Positions 1-7,897 of a DNA stretch of 64,000 nucleotides are shown here, piece after piece; the first letter of the stretch is position 1, and each line of letters opens with the position of its first letter. The notes below the pieces were generated by a model. That model had not been told where the DNA came from, searched no databases, and saw nothing but the letters and a program-made list of their open reading frames with translations. The DNA comes from Streptomyces uncialis. Its GTDB lineage: Bacteria; Actinomycetota; Actinomycetes; Streptomycetales; Streptomycetaceae. The stretch covers positions 1,954,838 through 2,018,837 of the forward strand of contig NZ_LFBV01000001.1 in NCBI RefSeq assembly GCF_001905345.1, written 5' to 3'. The position numbers were made by a program, and so were the translations under genes.

Positions 1-1
1 G

Positions 2-70
2 TCCGATTCCGCCGCGGGGCCCGGTGGGACGCCCTCGGGTGGGGCGGGGCCGGGGGAGTCCGTGCTCTAG
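2..70 (+). CDS. Possible 3' end of a CDS running in from the left edge
   Basis: One frame is open from the window edge to a TAG at 68-70. It reads as a short Gly/Pro/Ser/Ala-rich tail ending in ESVL. Such tails are common at streptomycete protein C-termini, and a repeat array of the kind that follows gene 3' ends in this window begins immediately after it. Nothing in 22 residues identifies a function, and chance openness in GC-rich DNA is quite possible. Confidence 0.25.
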   Translation, partial: SDSAAGPGGTPSGGAGPGESVL

Positions 71-76
71 CCCGCT

Positions 77-565
77 CCCGGCGGGTCGCCTTCGCTTGCG
101 CTTCCGGGTTCTCGGGGCTGGGCCCACTTGTCCCTGTGCGGGTCGCCTCCGCTTGCGCCGCCAGGTTCGCGGGGCTCAGCCCACTTGTTCCTGTGGGGGT
201 CGTTCGGGGGTGCGCGGTTCCTCGCGCCCCTTGGGTCGCGCCTCTTGCGGTTCTTGTTCGGCTGGGGGTTGCCCGGGGTTGCTCGCGCAGTTCCTCGCGC
301 CCCTGAGGTCTGCCGTGCTGGGTGTGCTTGTTCCTGTGCGGGTTGCTCGGGGGTGCGCGGTTCCTCGCGCCCCTTGGGTCGCGCCTCTTGCGGTTCTTGT
401 TCGGCTGTGGGTTGCCCGGGGTTGCTCGCGCAGTTCCTCGCGCCCCTGAGGTCTGCCGTGCTGGGTGTGCTTGTTCCTGTGCGGGTTGCTCGGGGGTGCG
501 CGGTCCCCCGCGCCTCTTTGGGGCGCCCACCTTGGGCGGTTCGCCGGGCGCGGGGTTGTCTGTCG
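77..565. repeat. Interspersed GC-rich repeat array 1, with a 143-bp tandem duplication
   Basis: This gene-free stretch lies beyond the 3' end of nucS and is filled with modules shared with four other intergenic arrays here: the GGGTCGCCTTCGCTTGCGC module, a TTGTTCCTGTGCGGG module and the core box. The core here is mostly the variant GCGCAGTTCCTCGCGCC (TTCCTCGCG rather than TTCCCCGCG). A unit starting at CTTGTTCCTG recurs at 184, 327 and 470, an exact 143-bp period giving two full copies and a partial third. ORFs across it are repeat translations and are not called. Confidence 0.8.
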
Positions 566-578
566 GGGTGGCCGGGGG

Positions 579-1250
579 TCAGAACAGGCGGAGTTTGTCG
601 TCCTCGATGCCTCGCAGGGTGTTGTAGTCGAGGACCGTGCAGCCGATGCCGCGGTCGGTCGCCAGGACCCGGGCCTGGGGCTTGATCTCCTGGGCGGCGA
701 AGACCCCGCGGACCGGCGCGAGATGCGGGTCGCGGTTCAGCAGCTCCAGATAGCGGGTGAGCTGCTCGACACCGTCGATCTCCCCGCGCCGCTTGATCTC
801 CACCGCGACCGTCGCGCCCTCGGCGTCCCGGCACAGGATGTCGACCGGGCCGATCGCGGTCATGTACTCCCGGCGGATCAGGGTGTAGCCCTCGCCCAGG
901 GTGTCGATGCGGTCCGCGAGGAGTTCCTGGAGGTGCGCTTCCACGCCGTCCTTGATGAGACCGGGATCGACGCCGAGTTCATGGGACGAGTCATGAAGGA
1001 TCTCCTCCATGGTGATGATGAGTTTCTCGCCGCCCTTGTTGATGACGGTCCATACGCCGCTCTCGTCCCCGGTGCCCTCCTTGAGGGTGCAGGGAGGCGA
1101 CATCCAGTTGAGCGGTTTGTAGGCCCGGTCGTCAGCGTGGATGGAGACACTGCCGTCCGCCTTGATCAGGATCAGGCGGGGGGCCGACGGAAGATGGGCG
1201 GTGAGCCGGCCCGCGTAGTCCACGGAGCAGCGGGCGATGACGAGACGCAT
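579..1250 (-). CDS. nucS: Endonuclease NucS (non-canonical mismatch repair)
   Basis: 223 aa, the usual NucS/EndoMS length. NucS cleaves both strands at mismatches and replaces MutS/MutL in actinobacteria. The C-terminal RecB-like nuclease core is visible: GPVD (Asp137) followed by VAVEIKRR (Glu151, Lys153). The protein ends in DDKLRLF, which fits the beta-clamp-binding tail known for actinobacterial NucS. I chose the ATG at 1248-1250 because family homology begins with MRLVIARCS; the open frame continues upstream to 1463 without similarity. A conserved small gene is divergent at 1462, leaving about 210 bp for two promoters. Array 1 lies at the 3' end. Confidence 0.95.
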   Translation of the reverse strand: MRLVIARCSVDYAGRLTAHLPSAPRLILIKADGSVSIHADDRAYKPLNWMSPPCTLKEGTGDESGVWTVINKGGEKLIITMEEILHDSSHELGVDPGLIKDGVEAHLQELLADRIDTLGEGYTLIRREYMTAIGPVDILCRDAEGATVAVEIKRRGEIDGVEQLTRYLELLNRDPHLAPVRGVFAAQEIKPQARVLATDRGIGCTVLDYNTLRGIEDDKLRLF

Positions 1251-1461
1251 GGTCGGCAACGCTACTGGACGTCCGGTGGTCCACGCGATTCGCCCTGGAA
1301 GGACCCCGTACGTGCGTGGCCGGTTGTGGCCGCATTCTTCTGGTGCCGCTGAGCCGCGATGCTTACGGTGGACGCGGGAGGTCGCGAAGCGTGCACGCTG
1401 CGTATGCGAACTCCCTCCCTGTCCGCAAGCCCCCGGCTCCGGGGGTGCGAGAGGAGAACCC

Positions 1462-1854
1462 ATGTCGCTCGACGTCTCACCGGCCCTATTGGAACAGGCC
1501 GAGCGAGGCGAGGTCGACGAAGCAGCCTTCGTCGACTGCGTCCGGACCTCCCTTCCCTACGCGTGGGAGATGGTCAGCTCCCTGGTGGCCCAGCTCAAGG
1601 TGGACGGTGGAGAGTTCGCCGACAACGAGACGCCGCCGCCGGACGAGCAGGCACGTGGCCAGCTGCTTCGCGCGCTCGCGAGTGACGCGATCCGGGGCGC
1701 GCTCCAGCGGCACTTCGGAGTGCGGCTGGCCTTCCAGAACTGCCACCGCCTGGCGGTCTTCCCGCTGGACCCGGCGGTGGACGAGACGCTCGCCCGCTTC
1801 ACCTCTGTGCGCAACCAGCTCCTGAACCAGTCGCCGGAACTGCGGGACTGCTGA
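1462..1854 (+). CDS. Conserved small actinobacterial protein (SCO5389-like)
   Basis: 130 aa, beginning [20 protein letters not shown]. The ATG is preceded by GAGAGGAG at good spacing; longer in-frame starts have no ribosome site. It appears all-helical and soluble, without signal peptide, cysteine cluster or known catalytic motif. From memory it corresponds to the small protein that accompanies nucS in Streptomyces (SCO5389-type); its function is unknown to me. Divergent from nucS, and convergent with the monooxygenase at 1952 across a double-hairpin terminator. Confidence 0.85.
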   Translation: MSLDVSPALLEQAERGEVDEAAFVDCVRTSLPYAWEMVSSLVAQLKVDGGEFADNETPPPDEQARGQLLRALASDAIRGALQRHFGVRLAFQNCHRLAVFPLDPAVDETLARFTSVRNQLLNQSPELRDC

Positions 1855-1868
1855 CGGCAGCGGCACCA

Positions 1869-1943
1869 GGCCCGCCGTCGCCGGACGCCCGGCCCCCTGG
1901 CACACCGGGGCCCATGGGTGCGGCGACGGCGGGCCCCGGTGTG
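1869..1943. terminator. Bidirectional terminator with two mutually exclusive hairpins
   Basis: Between convergent stops at 1854 and 1952. GGCCCGCCGTCGCC (1869-1882) pairs perfectly with 1922-1935, and CACACCGGGGCCC (1901-1913) pairs perfectly with 1931-1943. The two right arms share 1931-1935, so both full stems cannot form together. No U-tract, as is common for streptomycete terminators. Confidence 0.75.
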
Positions 1944-1951
1944 CCCGCGGG

Positions 1952-2980
1952 TCAGCCGAGCTGCGGCAGTACCTCGGCGCCCAGCCTGCGGATGTTCTCC
2001 TCCGTGGCGACCAGCTCGCCCGAGCCCTCGACCAGCAGCGCGAAGCGGGTGACGCCGGTACGCTCCGCCGTGGCCGCGAGGGAGTCGGCGCACTGCTGCG
2101 GGGTACCCACCGGATGGAGGGAGCACAGCAGTTCGGTGTAGGCGACGGGGTCGCGCATCGTACGGGCGCGGTCGTCGACGGTCACATGTGCCGCGAGGCC
2201 CTGCCGCAGCCAGCCCGGCATCGCCTTGAGCAGCGCCGCGGACGCCTCGGGGCCCCGGTCGGCGATCTGTACGACGCCCGCCGAGACATGCGCGGCGTCG
2301 CGTACCTCGTCGGGGTCGCGTCCCGACTCGTGGGCGTGCGAGCGCCACAGTTCGATCATCGCGGCCTTCTCCTCGTCGTCCACGTGCATCCCGAGCAGCA
2401 TCGGCAGTCCGCGCTCCGCGGCCAGCCGTACGGTGCCCGGTGAGGTGCACGCGACGACCACTTCCGGCCCGATCCCGCCGATGAGCGCCTGGGACGGCTG
2501 CGGTACGACATCGACCGCGCGGAAGCGGAACCGCCGCGAGTCGGCGTCCACCCGGGACTGCGTCAACCAGCGCAGCAGCAGATCGAGGGATTCCGGGAAT
2601 CCGCGTTCGTACGCCTCGATCCCGGTGCCGAACACCTCCAGGTCGACCCAGGGACCGCCCCGGCCCACCCCCAGCGAGAACCGTCCGCCGGAGGTGATGT
2701 GCAGCAGGGCCGCCTGCTCGCCGAGGGCCACCGGGTGGACGGTCGGCAGCACACTGACCGCCGTCCCCACCCGCAGGGTCCTCGTGCGTCCCAGCAGCAG
2801 CGCCGCCAAGGTGACGGCCGAGGGGCAGGTGCCGTACGGGACGAAGTGGTGCTCGGCGAGCCACACCGAGTCCAGCCCCGACTCCTCGGACACCTCGGCG
2901 GCCCGCACCGCCCGGTGCAGGGCCTCCCCCTGGCCCTGTCCCGGGAACTGCGCCGCCAGGACGAAACTTCCTACACGCAT
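1952..2980 (-). CDS. LLM-class flavin-dependent oxidoreductase
   Basis: 342 aa bacterial luciferase-like monooxygenase. The TIM-barrel start MRVGSFVLAAQFPGQG is followed by SVWLAEHHFVPYGTCPSAV, the conserved W-E-H-H segment of these F420/FMN-dependent enzymes, then LGVGRGGPWVDLEVFG. I chose the ATG at 2978-2980 on homology and the preceding AGGAGG/CAGGAG; the open frame upstream (to 4324) is a shadow of other genes. The flavin (FMN or F420) and substrate cannot be told from sequence. Monocistronic by context: next upstream is the divergent gene at 3209. Confidence 0.88.
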   Translation of the reverse strand: MRVGSFVLAAQFPGQGQGEALHRAVRAAEVSEESGLDSVWLAEHHFVPYGTCPSAVTLAALLLGRTRTLRVGTAVSVLPTVHPVALGEQAALLHITSGGRFSLGVGRGGPWVDLEVFGTGIEAYERGFPESLDLLLRWLTQSRVDADSRRFRFRAVDVVPQPSQALIGGIGPEVVVACTSPGTVRLAAERGLPMLLGMHVDDEEKAAMIELWRSHAHESGRDPDEVRDAAHVSAGVVQIADRGPEASAALLKAMPGWLRQGLAAHVTVDDRARTMRDPVAYTELLCSLHPVGTPQQCADSLAATAERTGVTRFALLVEGSGELVATEENIRRLGAEVLPQLG

Positions 2981-3208
2981 CGCACTCCTGCCTCCTTCGG
3001 CAACCGGCCTCGGCGCTCCCCCAGGTACCGGCTCAACGGCAACAACGTCCGACACGTGCCAAAGGCACGGGCGGCGGGAAAGATTGACGGATTGTCTGTG
3101 TATTGCGGGGGGATTGCGCGGAGCTCGCACCAGGCGTGTGCCCGCGGGGCGGCGCGTAGGCTGGTCGGGCCCGATGCCGACTTCTTCCGCGATCCGTGAG
3201 GTGTGCCC

Positions 3209-3541
3209 GTGTCCCCGCGCCGTAATCGTCCCAAAGGAGCCACGGACTCCGGAGGAGCCGGGCCCGGGGACGACCATGAGCGCTACGGGGGGTTCGAGTC
3301 CACCCAGACCTGGCGTGGTGAGGAGTGGTCGGTACGCCATGTGGCGGGTGCCAGCACCGCCGGGAAGACGTACCGCTGCCCCGGGTGCGACCAGGTGATC
3401 CCGTCCGGGGTGCCCCATGTCGTCACCTGGCCGCAGTACGCGGGTGTGGACGACCGCCGGCACTGGCACAAGGCGTGCTGGTCGGCCCGCGACCGCCGGG
3501 CCACCCGGGTGCAGCGGGGCCGCGGCATGCCCCGCTACTGA
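3209..3541 (+). CDS. Conserved actinobacterial zinc-ribbon-like protein
   Basis: 110 aa. Begins (GTG) SPRRNRPKG and has CPGCDQVIP followed about 30 residues later by HWHKAC, a plausible Cys2-His/Cys zinc site, then a basic Arg-rich tail ending MPRY. Homologues are often labelled ATP/GTP-binding protein, but I see no P-loop. GTG at 3209 is preferred to GTG at 3203 because GAGGTG at 3198-3203 is then a correctly spaced ribosome site. Role unknown; the basic ribbon would suit nucleic-acid binding, which is inference. Convergent with the ABC permease at 3613. Confidence 0.8.
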   Translation: MSPRRNRPKGATDSGGAGPGDDHERYGGFESTQTWRGEEWSVRHVAGASTAGKTYRCPGCDQVIPSGVPHVVTWPQYAGVDDRRHWHKACWSARDRRATRVQRGRGMPRY

Positions 3542-3546
3542 CCGGT

Positions 3547-3592
3547 ACGGCTGTGCCCCCGCCCGGAGGAGTCCGGGCGGGGGCACAGCCGT
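3547..3592. terminator. Strong bidirectional terminator
   Basis: A perfect 21-bp inverted repeat (3547-3567 with 3572-3592, core GTGCCCCCGCCCGGA) and a GGAG loop sits exactly between the convergent stops at 3541 and 3613. Confidence 0.9.
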
Positions 3593-3612
3593 CACTTCGA
3601 CGCGGGGCGCGG

Positions 3613-4449
3613 TCACACGTCCCGGCGGTCCAGCAGGGTGAAGGCGCCCGCGACCGCGGCACCGGTGACGATGATCAGGAACACCAGCTGGGGGCCGCCG
3701 GTGCCCTCCGTGTCGAGGGCGAAGATCTTCGCCAGCGCGTTCGGGGCGGCGTAGTCCATCATGACCTCGCCGACCCGCTGGGTGCTGGGGGAGATCATCA
3801 GGAACGCGGGCAGGATCGAGGGGACCAGCACCACACCGAGCATCGCGGTGATCGCGCCCGCCGAGTGCCGCAGCATCGCGCCGACGGCCAGCGCGAGGAC
3901 ACCGAGCAGCGACACGTACAGGGCGCCCTTGAAGACCGAGCCGAGCCAGGGCACGTTGCTGGCGTCCCCGTACATCCCGGCCGTCACCAGGCCCACGAAA
4001 CCGATCGCGAAGGCGGACACCACGTAGGCCAGCGCGAAGAAGATGATGAACTTCGCGGCGAGCACCCGCCAGCGGGCGGGCGACGCGGTGAGCGTCGTAC
4101 GGATCATGCCCGTGCCGTACTCGGACGAGATGACCAGGACGCCCAGGGTGATCAGGCAGAGCTGTCCCAGCACCAGCCCGAAGAACGCGGGGATCGTGTA
4201 GGGCGCGTCCTCGTAGTCCATGCCGGTGGTCTGCGCGGACACCAGCAGACCGATGCCGATGACCAGGGCGAGGAAGACCCCGATCGTCCACATCGTGGAG
4301 CGCACGGACTTGATCTTCGTCCACTCCGAGGTGAGCGCGTGCCCCAGATGCGTGCGGGTGACCGGGATCGGCGAGGTGTACGCCCCCTCCGGGTGCTGCC
4401 AGTGGGGCGCCGGGGCCGCGGGGTTCTGCTGCTGGGGCGGCGTGCTCAT
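3613..4449 (-). CDS. ABC-2 family transporter permease (pair 1)
   Basis: 278 aa. A Pro/Gln-rich cytoplasmic N-terminus of about 40 residues precedes SEWTKIKSVRSTMW, the usual N-terminal segment of ABC-2 permeases, then about six hydrophobic segments (first near residues 53-71). The motif SSEYGTGMIRTTLTA is typical. Translationally coupled to the ATPase: its ATG overlaps the ATPase stop (ATGA). Together they should form a membrane exporter; the substrate is unknown. The protein is a paralogue of the permease at 5912. Confidence 0.9.
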   Translation of the reverse strand: MSTPPQQQNPAAPAPHWQHPEGAYTSPIPVTRTHLGHALTSEWTKIKSVRSTMWTIGVFLALVIGIGLLVSAQTTGMDYEDAPYTIPAFFGLVLGQLCLITLGVLVISSEYGTGMIRTTLTASPARWRVLAAKFIIFFALAYVVSAFAIGFVGLVTAGMYGDASNVPWLGSVFKGALYVSLLGVLALAVGAMLRHSAGAITAMLGVVLVPSILPAFLMISPSTQRVGEVMMDYAAPNALAKIFALDTEGTGGPQLVFLIIVTGAAVAGAFTLLDRRDV

Positions 4450-5621
4450 CGGGGTCCCTCGCTGTCGGGCTTCGTCATCTCGGTGGTGGCGGCACCCGCG
4501 GCGGCGGGGGCGTCGGCGGGCTGTGCGGCGTACGGGTTCGGCTGGGGCGGGCCGGCGGGGGCCTGCGGCATCGCGAACGGCTGACCGCCCTGCTGGGGCG
4601 GCGGCGGCGCGTACCAGCCGGGCTGGCCCTGGCCCGCGACGGGCATCGCGACGGGGGGCTGCGCGCCCGGCGGGAGCTGCTGCTGGAGACCGGCCTTCGC
4701 GTCGACCGTGGAGCGGTAGTCGACCACGCCCTGGGTCATCCGCATGTACGCCTCCTCCAGGGACGCCTGGTGCGGCGAGAGCTCCCACAGCCGGACGTCG
4801 GTGGTGTGGGCCAGCTCGCTGATCCGCGGCAGCGGCAGCCCCATGATCCGCAGCGCGCCGTCCGGCTCGGACAGCACCTGGCCGCCCGCCTCGGTCAGCG
4901 CGGCGGTGAGCTTCTCGCGCTGCTGCGGCTCGCTGTCGGGGGTGCGCACCCGGGCGAAGTCGGCGGAGTTGTGCGAGATGAAGTCCCGCACGCTCATGTC
5001 GGCGAGGAGCTGGCCGCGGCCGATCACGATCAGATGGTCGGCGGTCAGCGCCATCTCGCTCATCAGATGCGAGGAGACGAAGACGGTACGGCCCTCGGCG
5101 GCGAGCGACTTCATCAGATTGCGGACCCAGAGGATGCCCTCGGGGTCGAGTCCGTTGACCGGCTCGTCGAACAGCAGCACCTGGGGGTCGCCGAGCAGGG
5201 CCGCCGCGATCCCGAGCCGCTGCCCCATACCCAGGGAGAAGCCCTGGGAGCGCTTGCGGGCGACCTCCTGGAGACCCACCACCCCGAGGACCTCGTCGAC
5301 CCGGCGGGCCGGGATCCCGGAGAGCTGCGCGAGGCACAGCAGATGGTTGCGCGCGTGCCGCCCGCCGTGCACGGCCTTGGCGTCCAGCAGGGCGCCGACC
5401 TGACGCGGGGCGTTCGGCAGCCTGCGGTACGGGTAGCCGCCGATGGTGACCTGGCCCGACGTCGGGTTGTCGAGCCCGAGGATCATGCGCATCGTCGTCG
5501 ACTTGCCCGAGCCGTTGGGCCCGAGGAATCCGGTGACGGTGCCGGGCTTCACCTGGAAGGAAAGGTTGTACACGGCTGTCTTGGCACCGTAGCGCTTCGT
5601 CAGGCCGACTGCCTCGATCAT
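4446..5621 (-). CDS. ABC transporter ATP-binding protein (pair 1)
   Basis: 391 aa. Walker A GPNGSGKST at residues 34-42, signature SLGMGQRL from 129 and Walker B VLLFDEP at 148-154, then the SSHLMSEM switch region. The signature has GMGQ instead of SGGQ, normal for this ABC-2/bacitracin-type group. An unusual Pro/Gln/Ala-rich tail of roughly 90 residues follows the nucleotide-binding domain; the partner permease has a similar N-terminus. ATG at 5619-5621 gives MIEAVGLTKRYG; upstream codons lack homology. First gene of the pair-1 operon. Confidence 0.92.
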   Translation of the reverse strand: MIEAVGLTKRYGAKTAVYNLSFQVKPGTVTGFLGPNGSGKSTTMRMILGLDNPTSGQVTIGGYPYRRLPNAPRQVGALLDAKAVHGGRHARNHLLCLAQLSGIPARRVDEVLGVVGLQEVARKRSQGFSLGMGQRLGIAAALLGDPQVLLFDEPVNGLDPEGILWVRNLMKSLAAEGRTVFVSSHLMSEMALTADHLIVIGRGQLLADMSVRDFISHNSADFARVRTPDSEPQQREKLTAALTEAGGQVLSEPDGALRIMGLPLPRISELAHTTDVRLWELSPHQASLEEAYMRMTQGVVDYRSTVDAKAGLQQQLPPGAQPPVAMPVAGQGQPGWYAPPPPQQGGQPFAMPQAPAGPPQPNPYAAQPADAPAAAGAATTEMTKPDSEGPR

Positions 5622-5911
5622 GCTCCGCACCCATTCACAGGTTCTCAGGACGTCGGGGCACACGCCCCCGTAAGGGTTAGGAGGATATCCGGGAGCTGAC
5701 GGTTCCAGCCAAAACAGGGGACAGGGCCGGGCCGTGGGCTTCTGTCCCCGTCCGTCCCTACTGTCCCCGCCGCCCGGCCCCCGCCGGACCCCCCGGACGA
5801 CGGCCCCCGACCACCCCGCCCACCGGGCCGCGACCGCCGTACCAGGACCGTCGCACCAGGACCGTCGCACCAGGACCGCCCGTACCGGGACCGCCGTACC
5901 GCGCCCGTCCG
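5622..5911. other. Promoter region of ABC pair 1, with a 14-bp minisatellite
   Basis: No gene seen in 290 bp. It must hold the promoter for the ATPase/permease pair at 5621. The half nearer the second permease carries three tandem copies of ACCAGGACCGTCGC (starting 5841, 5855 and 5869), followed by degenerate ACCGGGACCG units to about 5905. Confidence 0.6.
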
Positions 5912-6688
5912 CTACGCGTCGCGGCGCTTCAGCAGCACGTACCCGCCGATCAGCGCCACGGCCACCCACAGCACCATGATCCCCAGACCGCCCCAGGGCC
6001 CGTACGGGGTGTCGTCGTCCAGGGGCTGGACCACCTGCATGATCTTGCTGCCCGCCTGGTCGGGGAGGAACCGGCCGACCTTCTCCGTCGCCGACACATT
6101 GCCGAGGATCGCGGAGATCAGGAAGAAGAACGGCATCAGGATGCCCAGCGACAGCATCGGACTGCGCAGCATCGCCGCCACCCCCATCGAGAACATCGCG
6201 ATCAGCGCCATGTACAGCCCGCCGCCGATCACCGCCCGCAGCACCCCGGGGTCCGAGAGGTCCGCGCGGTACCGGCCGAGGATCATCTGGCCCAGGAAGA
6301 ACGTCACGAAGCTGGTGATCAGCCCGACCACGAGGGCCAGTGCCGTGGCCACCGCGAGCTTCCCGAACAGGAACGTCCCGCGCTGCGGCACCGCCGCGAG
6401 CGAGGTGCGGATCATGCCGGTGCTGTACTCGTTGGACACCACCAGCACCCCGAACACGATCATCGCGAGCTGGCCGAGGCTCATCCCGGCGAAGCTCACC
6501 AGGGTCGGGTCGAAGGTCAGCCGGTCCTGCGGGCTCAGCGAGTCGAAGTCGTTCTTCGCGAGGGTGCTGATCAGCATCCCGAGGGCGACCGTCACCACGA
6601 ACGCCAGCCCCAGCGTCCATACGGTGGACGACACCGACCGGATCTTGGTCCACTCCGAACGGATGACCTGGAGGGCCGCCATCGTCAC
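5912..6688 (-). CDS. ABC-2 family transporter permease (pair 2)
   Basis: 258 aa, paralogue of the permease at 3613 (shared RSEWTKIRSV start and SNEYSTGMIRTSLAA motif), with about six membrane spans. GTG at 6686-6688 overlaps the upstream ATPase stop as GTGA, a coupled arrangement; an ATG two codons later (6682) is a possible alternative. It lacks the Pro/Gln-rich N-terminal extension of the pair-1 permease. Exporter substrate unknown. Confidence 0.9.
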   Translation of the reverse strand: MTMAALQVIRSEWTKIRSVSSTVWTLGLAFVVTVALGMLISTLAKNDFDSLSPQDRLTFDPTLVSFAGMSLGQLAMIVFGVLVVSNEYSTGMIRTSLAAVPQRGTFLFGKLAVATALALVVGLITSFVTFFLGQMILGRYRADLSDPGVLRAVIGGGLYMALIAMFSMGVAAMLRSPMLSLGILMPFFFLISAILGNVSATEKVGRFLPDQAGSKIMQVVQPLDDDTPYGPWGGLGIMVLWVAVALIGGYVLLKRRDA

Positions 6689-7689
6689 ACCCCCTTCCCG
6701 TCGCGCGGTTGCCAGCTCTCGCCCCAGCCCGGCCGGGGCGGCCCCGGATCCGCCACCGGCCCGCCGGACAGCCCGTCCGCCGGTCCGGTGTGCGCGTGGT
6801 ACTCCACCGACGCGGCCGTGAGCTGCATGAACGCCTCCTCCAGGGATGCCTGCTGCGGACTCAGCTCATGCAGCACGATCCGGTGCTCGGACGCCAGCTC
6901 GCCCAGCCGCTCGGACGGGTGCCCGTCCACCTCCAGCACCCCGCCGGCCGTCTCCACCACCGTGACCCCGTTGGCGTGCAGCACATCGAGCAGCCGCTCC
7001 CGCTGCGGGGTGCGCAGCCGGACGTACGACCGTGAGTTCTCCCGGATGAAATCCGCCATCGAGGTGTCCGCCAGCAGCCGCCCCTGACCGATCACCACCA
7101 GATGGTCGGCGGTCAGCGCCATCTCGCTCATCAGATGAGAGGAGACGAAGACGGTACGGCCCTGGGCCGCCAGCGACTTCATCAGATGCCTGATCCAGTG
7201 GATGCCCTCGGGGTCGAGCCCGTTGACCGGCTCGTCGAACATCAGGATGCGCGGATCACCGAGCAGGGCGCCCGCGATACCCAGCCGCTGGCCCATCCCC
7301 AGCGAGAAACCCTTCGCCTTCTTCCCCGCCACCGCCGTCAGCCCGACCGTGTCCAGCACCTCGTCCACCCGGGGCGCGGGAATGCCGTTGGACTGCGCCA
7401 GACACAGCAGATGGTTGTAGGCGCTGCGCCCGCCGTGCATGGCCTTCGCGTCCAGCAGCGCGCCGATCGCGGTGAGCGGGTCCTTCAGCCGGTCGTAGTG
7501 CTCGCCGTCGATCCGGACCTCACCGGCCGTCGGATGGTCGAGCCCCAGCATCATCCGCATGGTGGTGGACTTCCCGGCCCCGTTCGGACCGAGGAACCCC
7601 GTGACGATCCCCGGCCGGACCGTGAACGTCAACTCGTCGACCGCGACCTTCTCACCGAACCGTTTCGTCAGCCCCTCAAGCTCGATCAT
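6685..7689 (-). CDS. ABC transporter ATP-binding protein (pair 2)
   Basis: 334 aa, close paralogue of the ATPase at 4446: Walker A GPNGAGKST (residues 34-42), SLGMGQRLG signature and FDEPVNGLDPEG after Walker B, and the same SSHLMSEMALTADHL segment. The C-terminal tail is shorter (about 35 residues, Gly/Pro-rich). ATG at 7687-7689 starts MIELEGLTKRFG. The two ATPase-permease pairs look like a tandem duplication, each expressed from its own upstream region. Beyond lies the filP terminator. Confidence 0.92.
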   Translation of the reverse strand: MIELEGLTKRFGEKVAVDELTFTVRPGIVTGFLGPNGAGKSTTMRMMLGLDHPTAGEVRIDGEHYDRLKDPLTAIGALLDAKAMHGGRSAYNHLLCLAQSNGIPAPRVDEVLDTVGLTAVAGKKAKGFSLGMGQRLGIAGALLGDPRILMFDEPVNGLDPEGIHWIRHLMKSLAAQGRTVFVSSHLMSEMALTADHLVVIGQGRLLADTSMADFIRENSRSYVRLRTPQRERLLDVLHANGVTVVETAGGVLEVDGHPSERLGELASEHRIVLHELSPQQASLEEAFMQLTAASVEYHAHTGPADGLSGGPVADPGPPRPGWGESWQPRDGKGV

Positions 7690-7829
7690 GCGCACCACGC
7701 TAAGCCGCGCGGGTTGCTCCTGCCTGTTGTGCGCCCGCGCGCCACCCGCCACGGACGCGCCCGCGCGCCGCCCGGCGCCCGTCCGGCTGTCGTCTGGCTG
7801 CCGTCCCGTCAGCAGGCCCGGACATGGCG

Positions 7830-7863
7830 GTGCCCGGCACGGCGACGAAGCCGTACCGGGCAC
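7830..7863 (-). terminator. Rho-independent-type terminator downstream of filP
   Basis: Interrupted inverted repeat GTGCCCGG-c-ACGGC / GCCGT-a-CCGGGCAC with a GACGAA loop, about 35 nt beyond the filP stop. The paired single-base mismatch is symmetrical. Confidence 0.75.
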
Positions 7864-7897
7864 ACCGGCCGAACCGCCCGAGGGAGGGCGTAGGTGA

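Noticed and set aside
24..834. Several overlapping ORFs in the left repeat array on both strands
   Set aside because: They translate the same GC-rich repeat modules in different frames (for example RGAGNCAP-like peptides recur at every array), have no ribosome sites and match no family.
1952..4324. A 790-codon open frame covering the monooxygenase and part of the ABC permease
   Set aside because: Only the last 342 codons show family homology; the rest is antisense or out-of-frame shadow of neighbouring genes.
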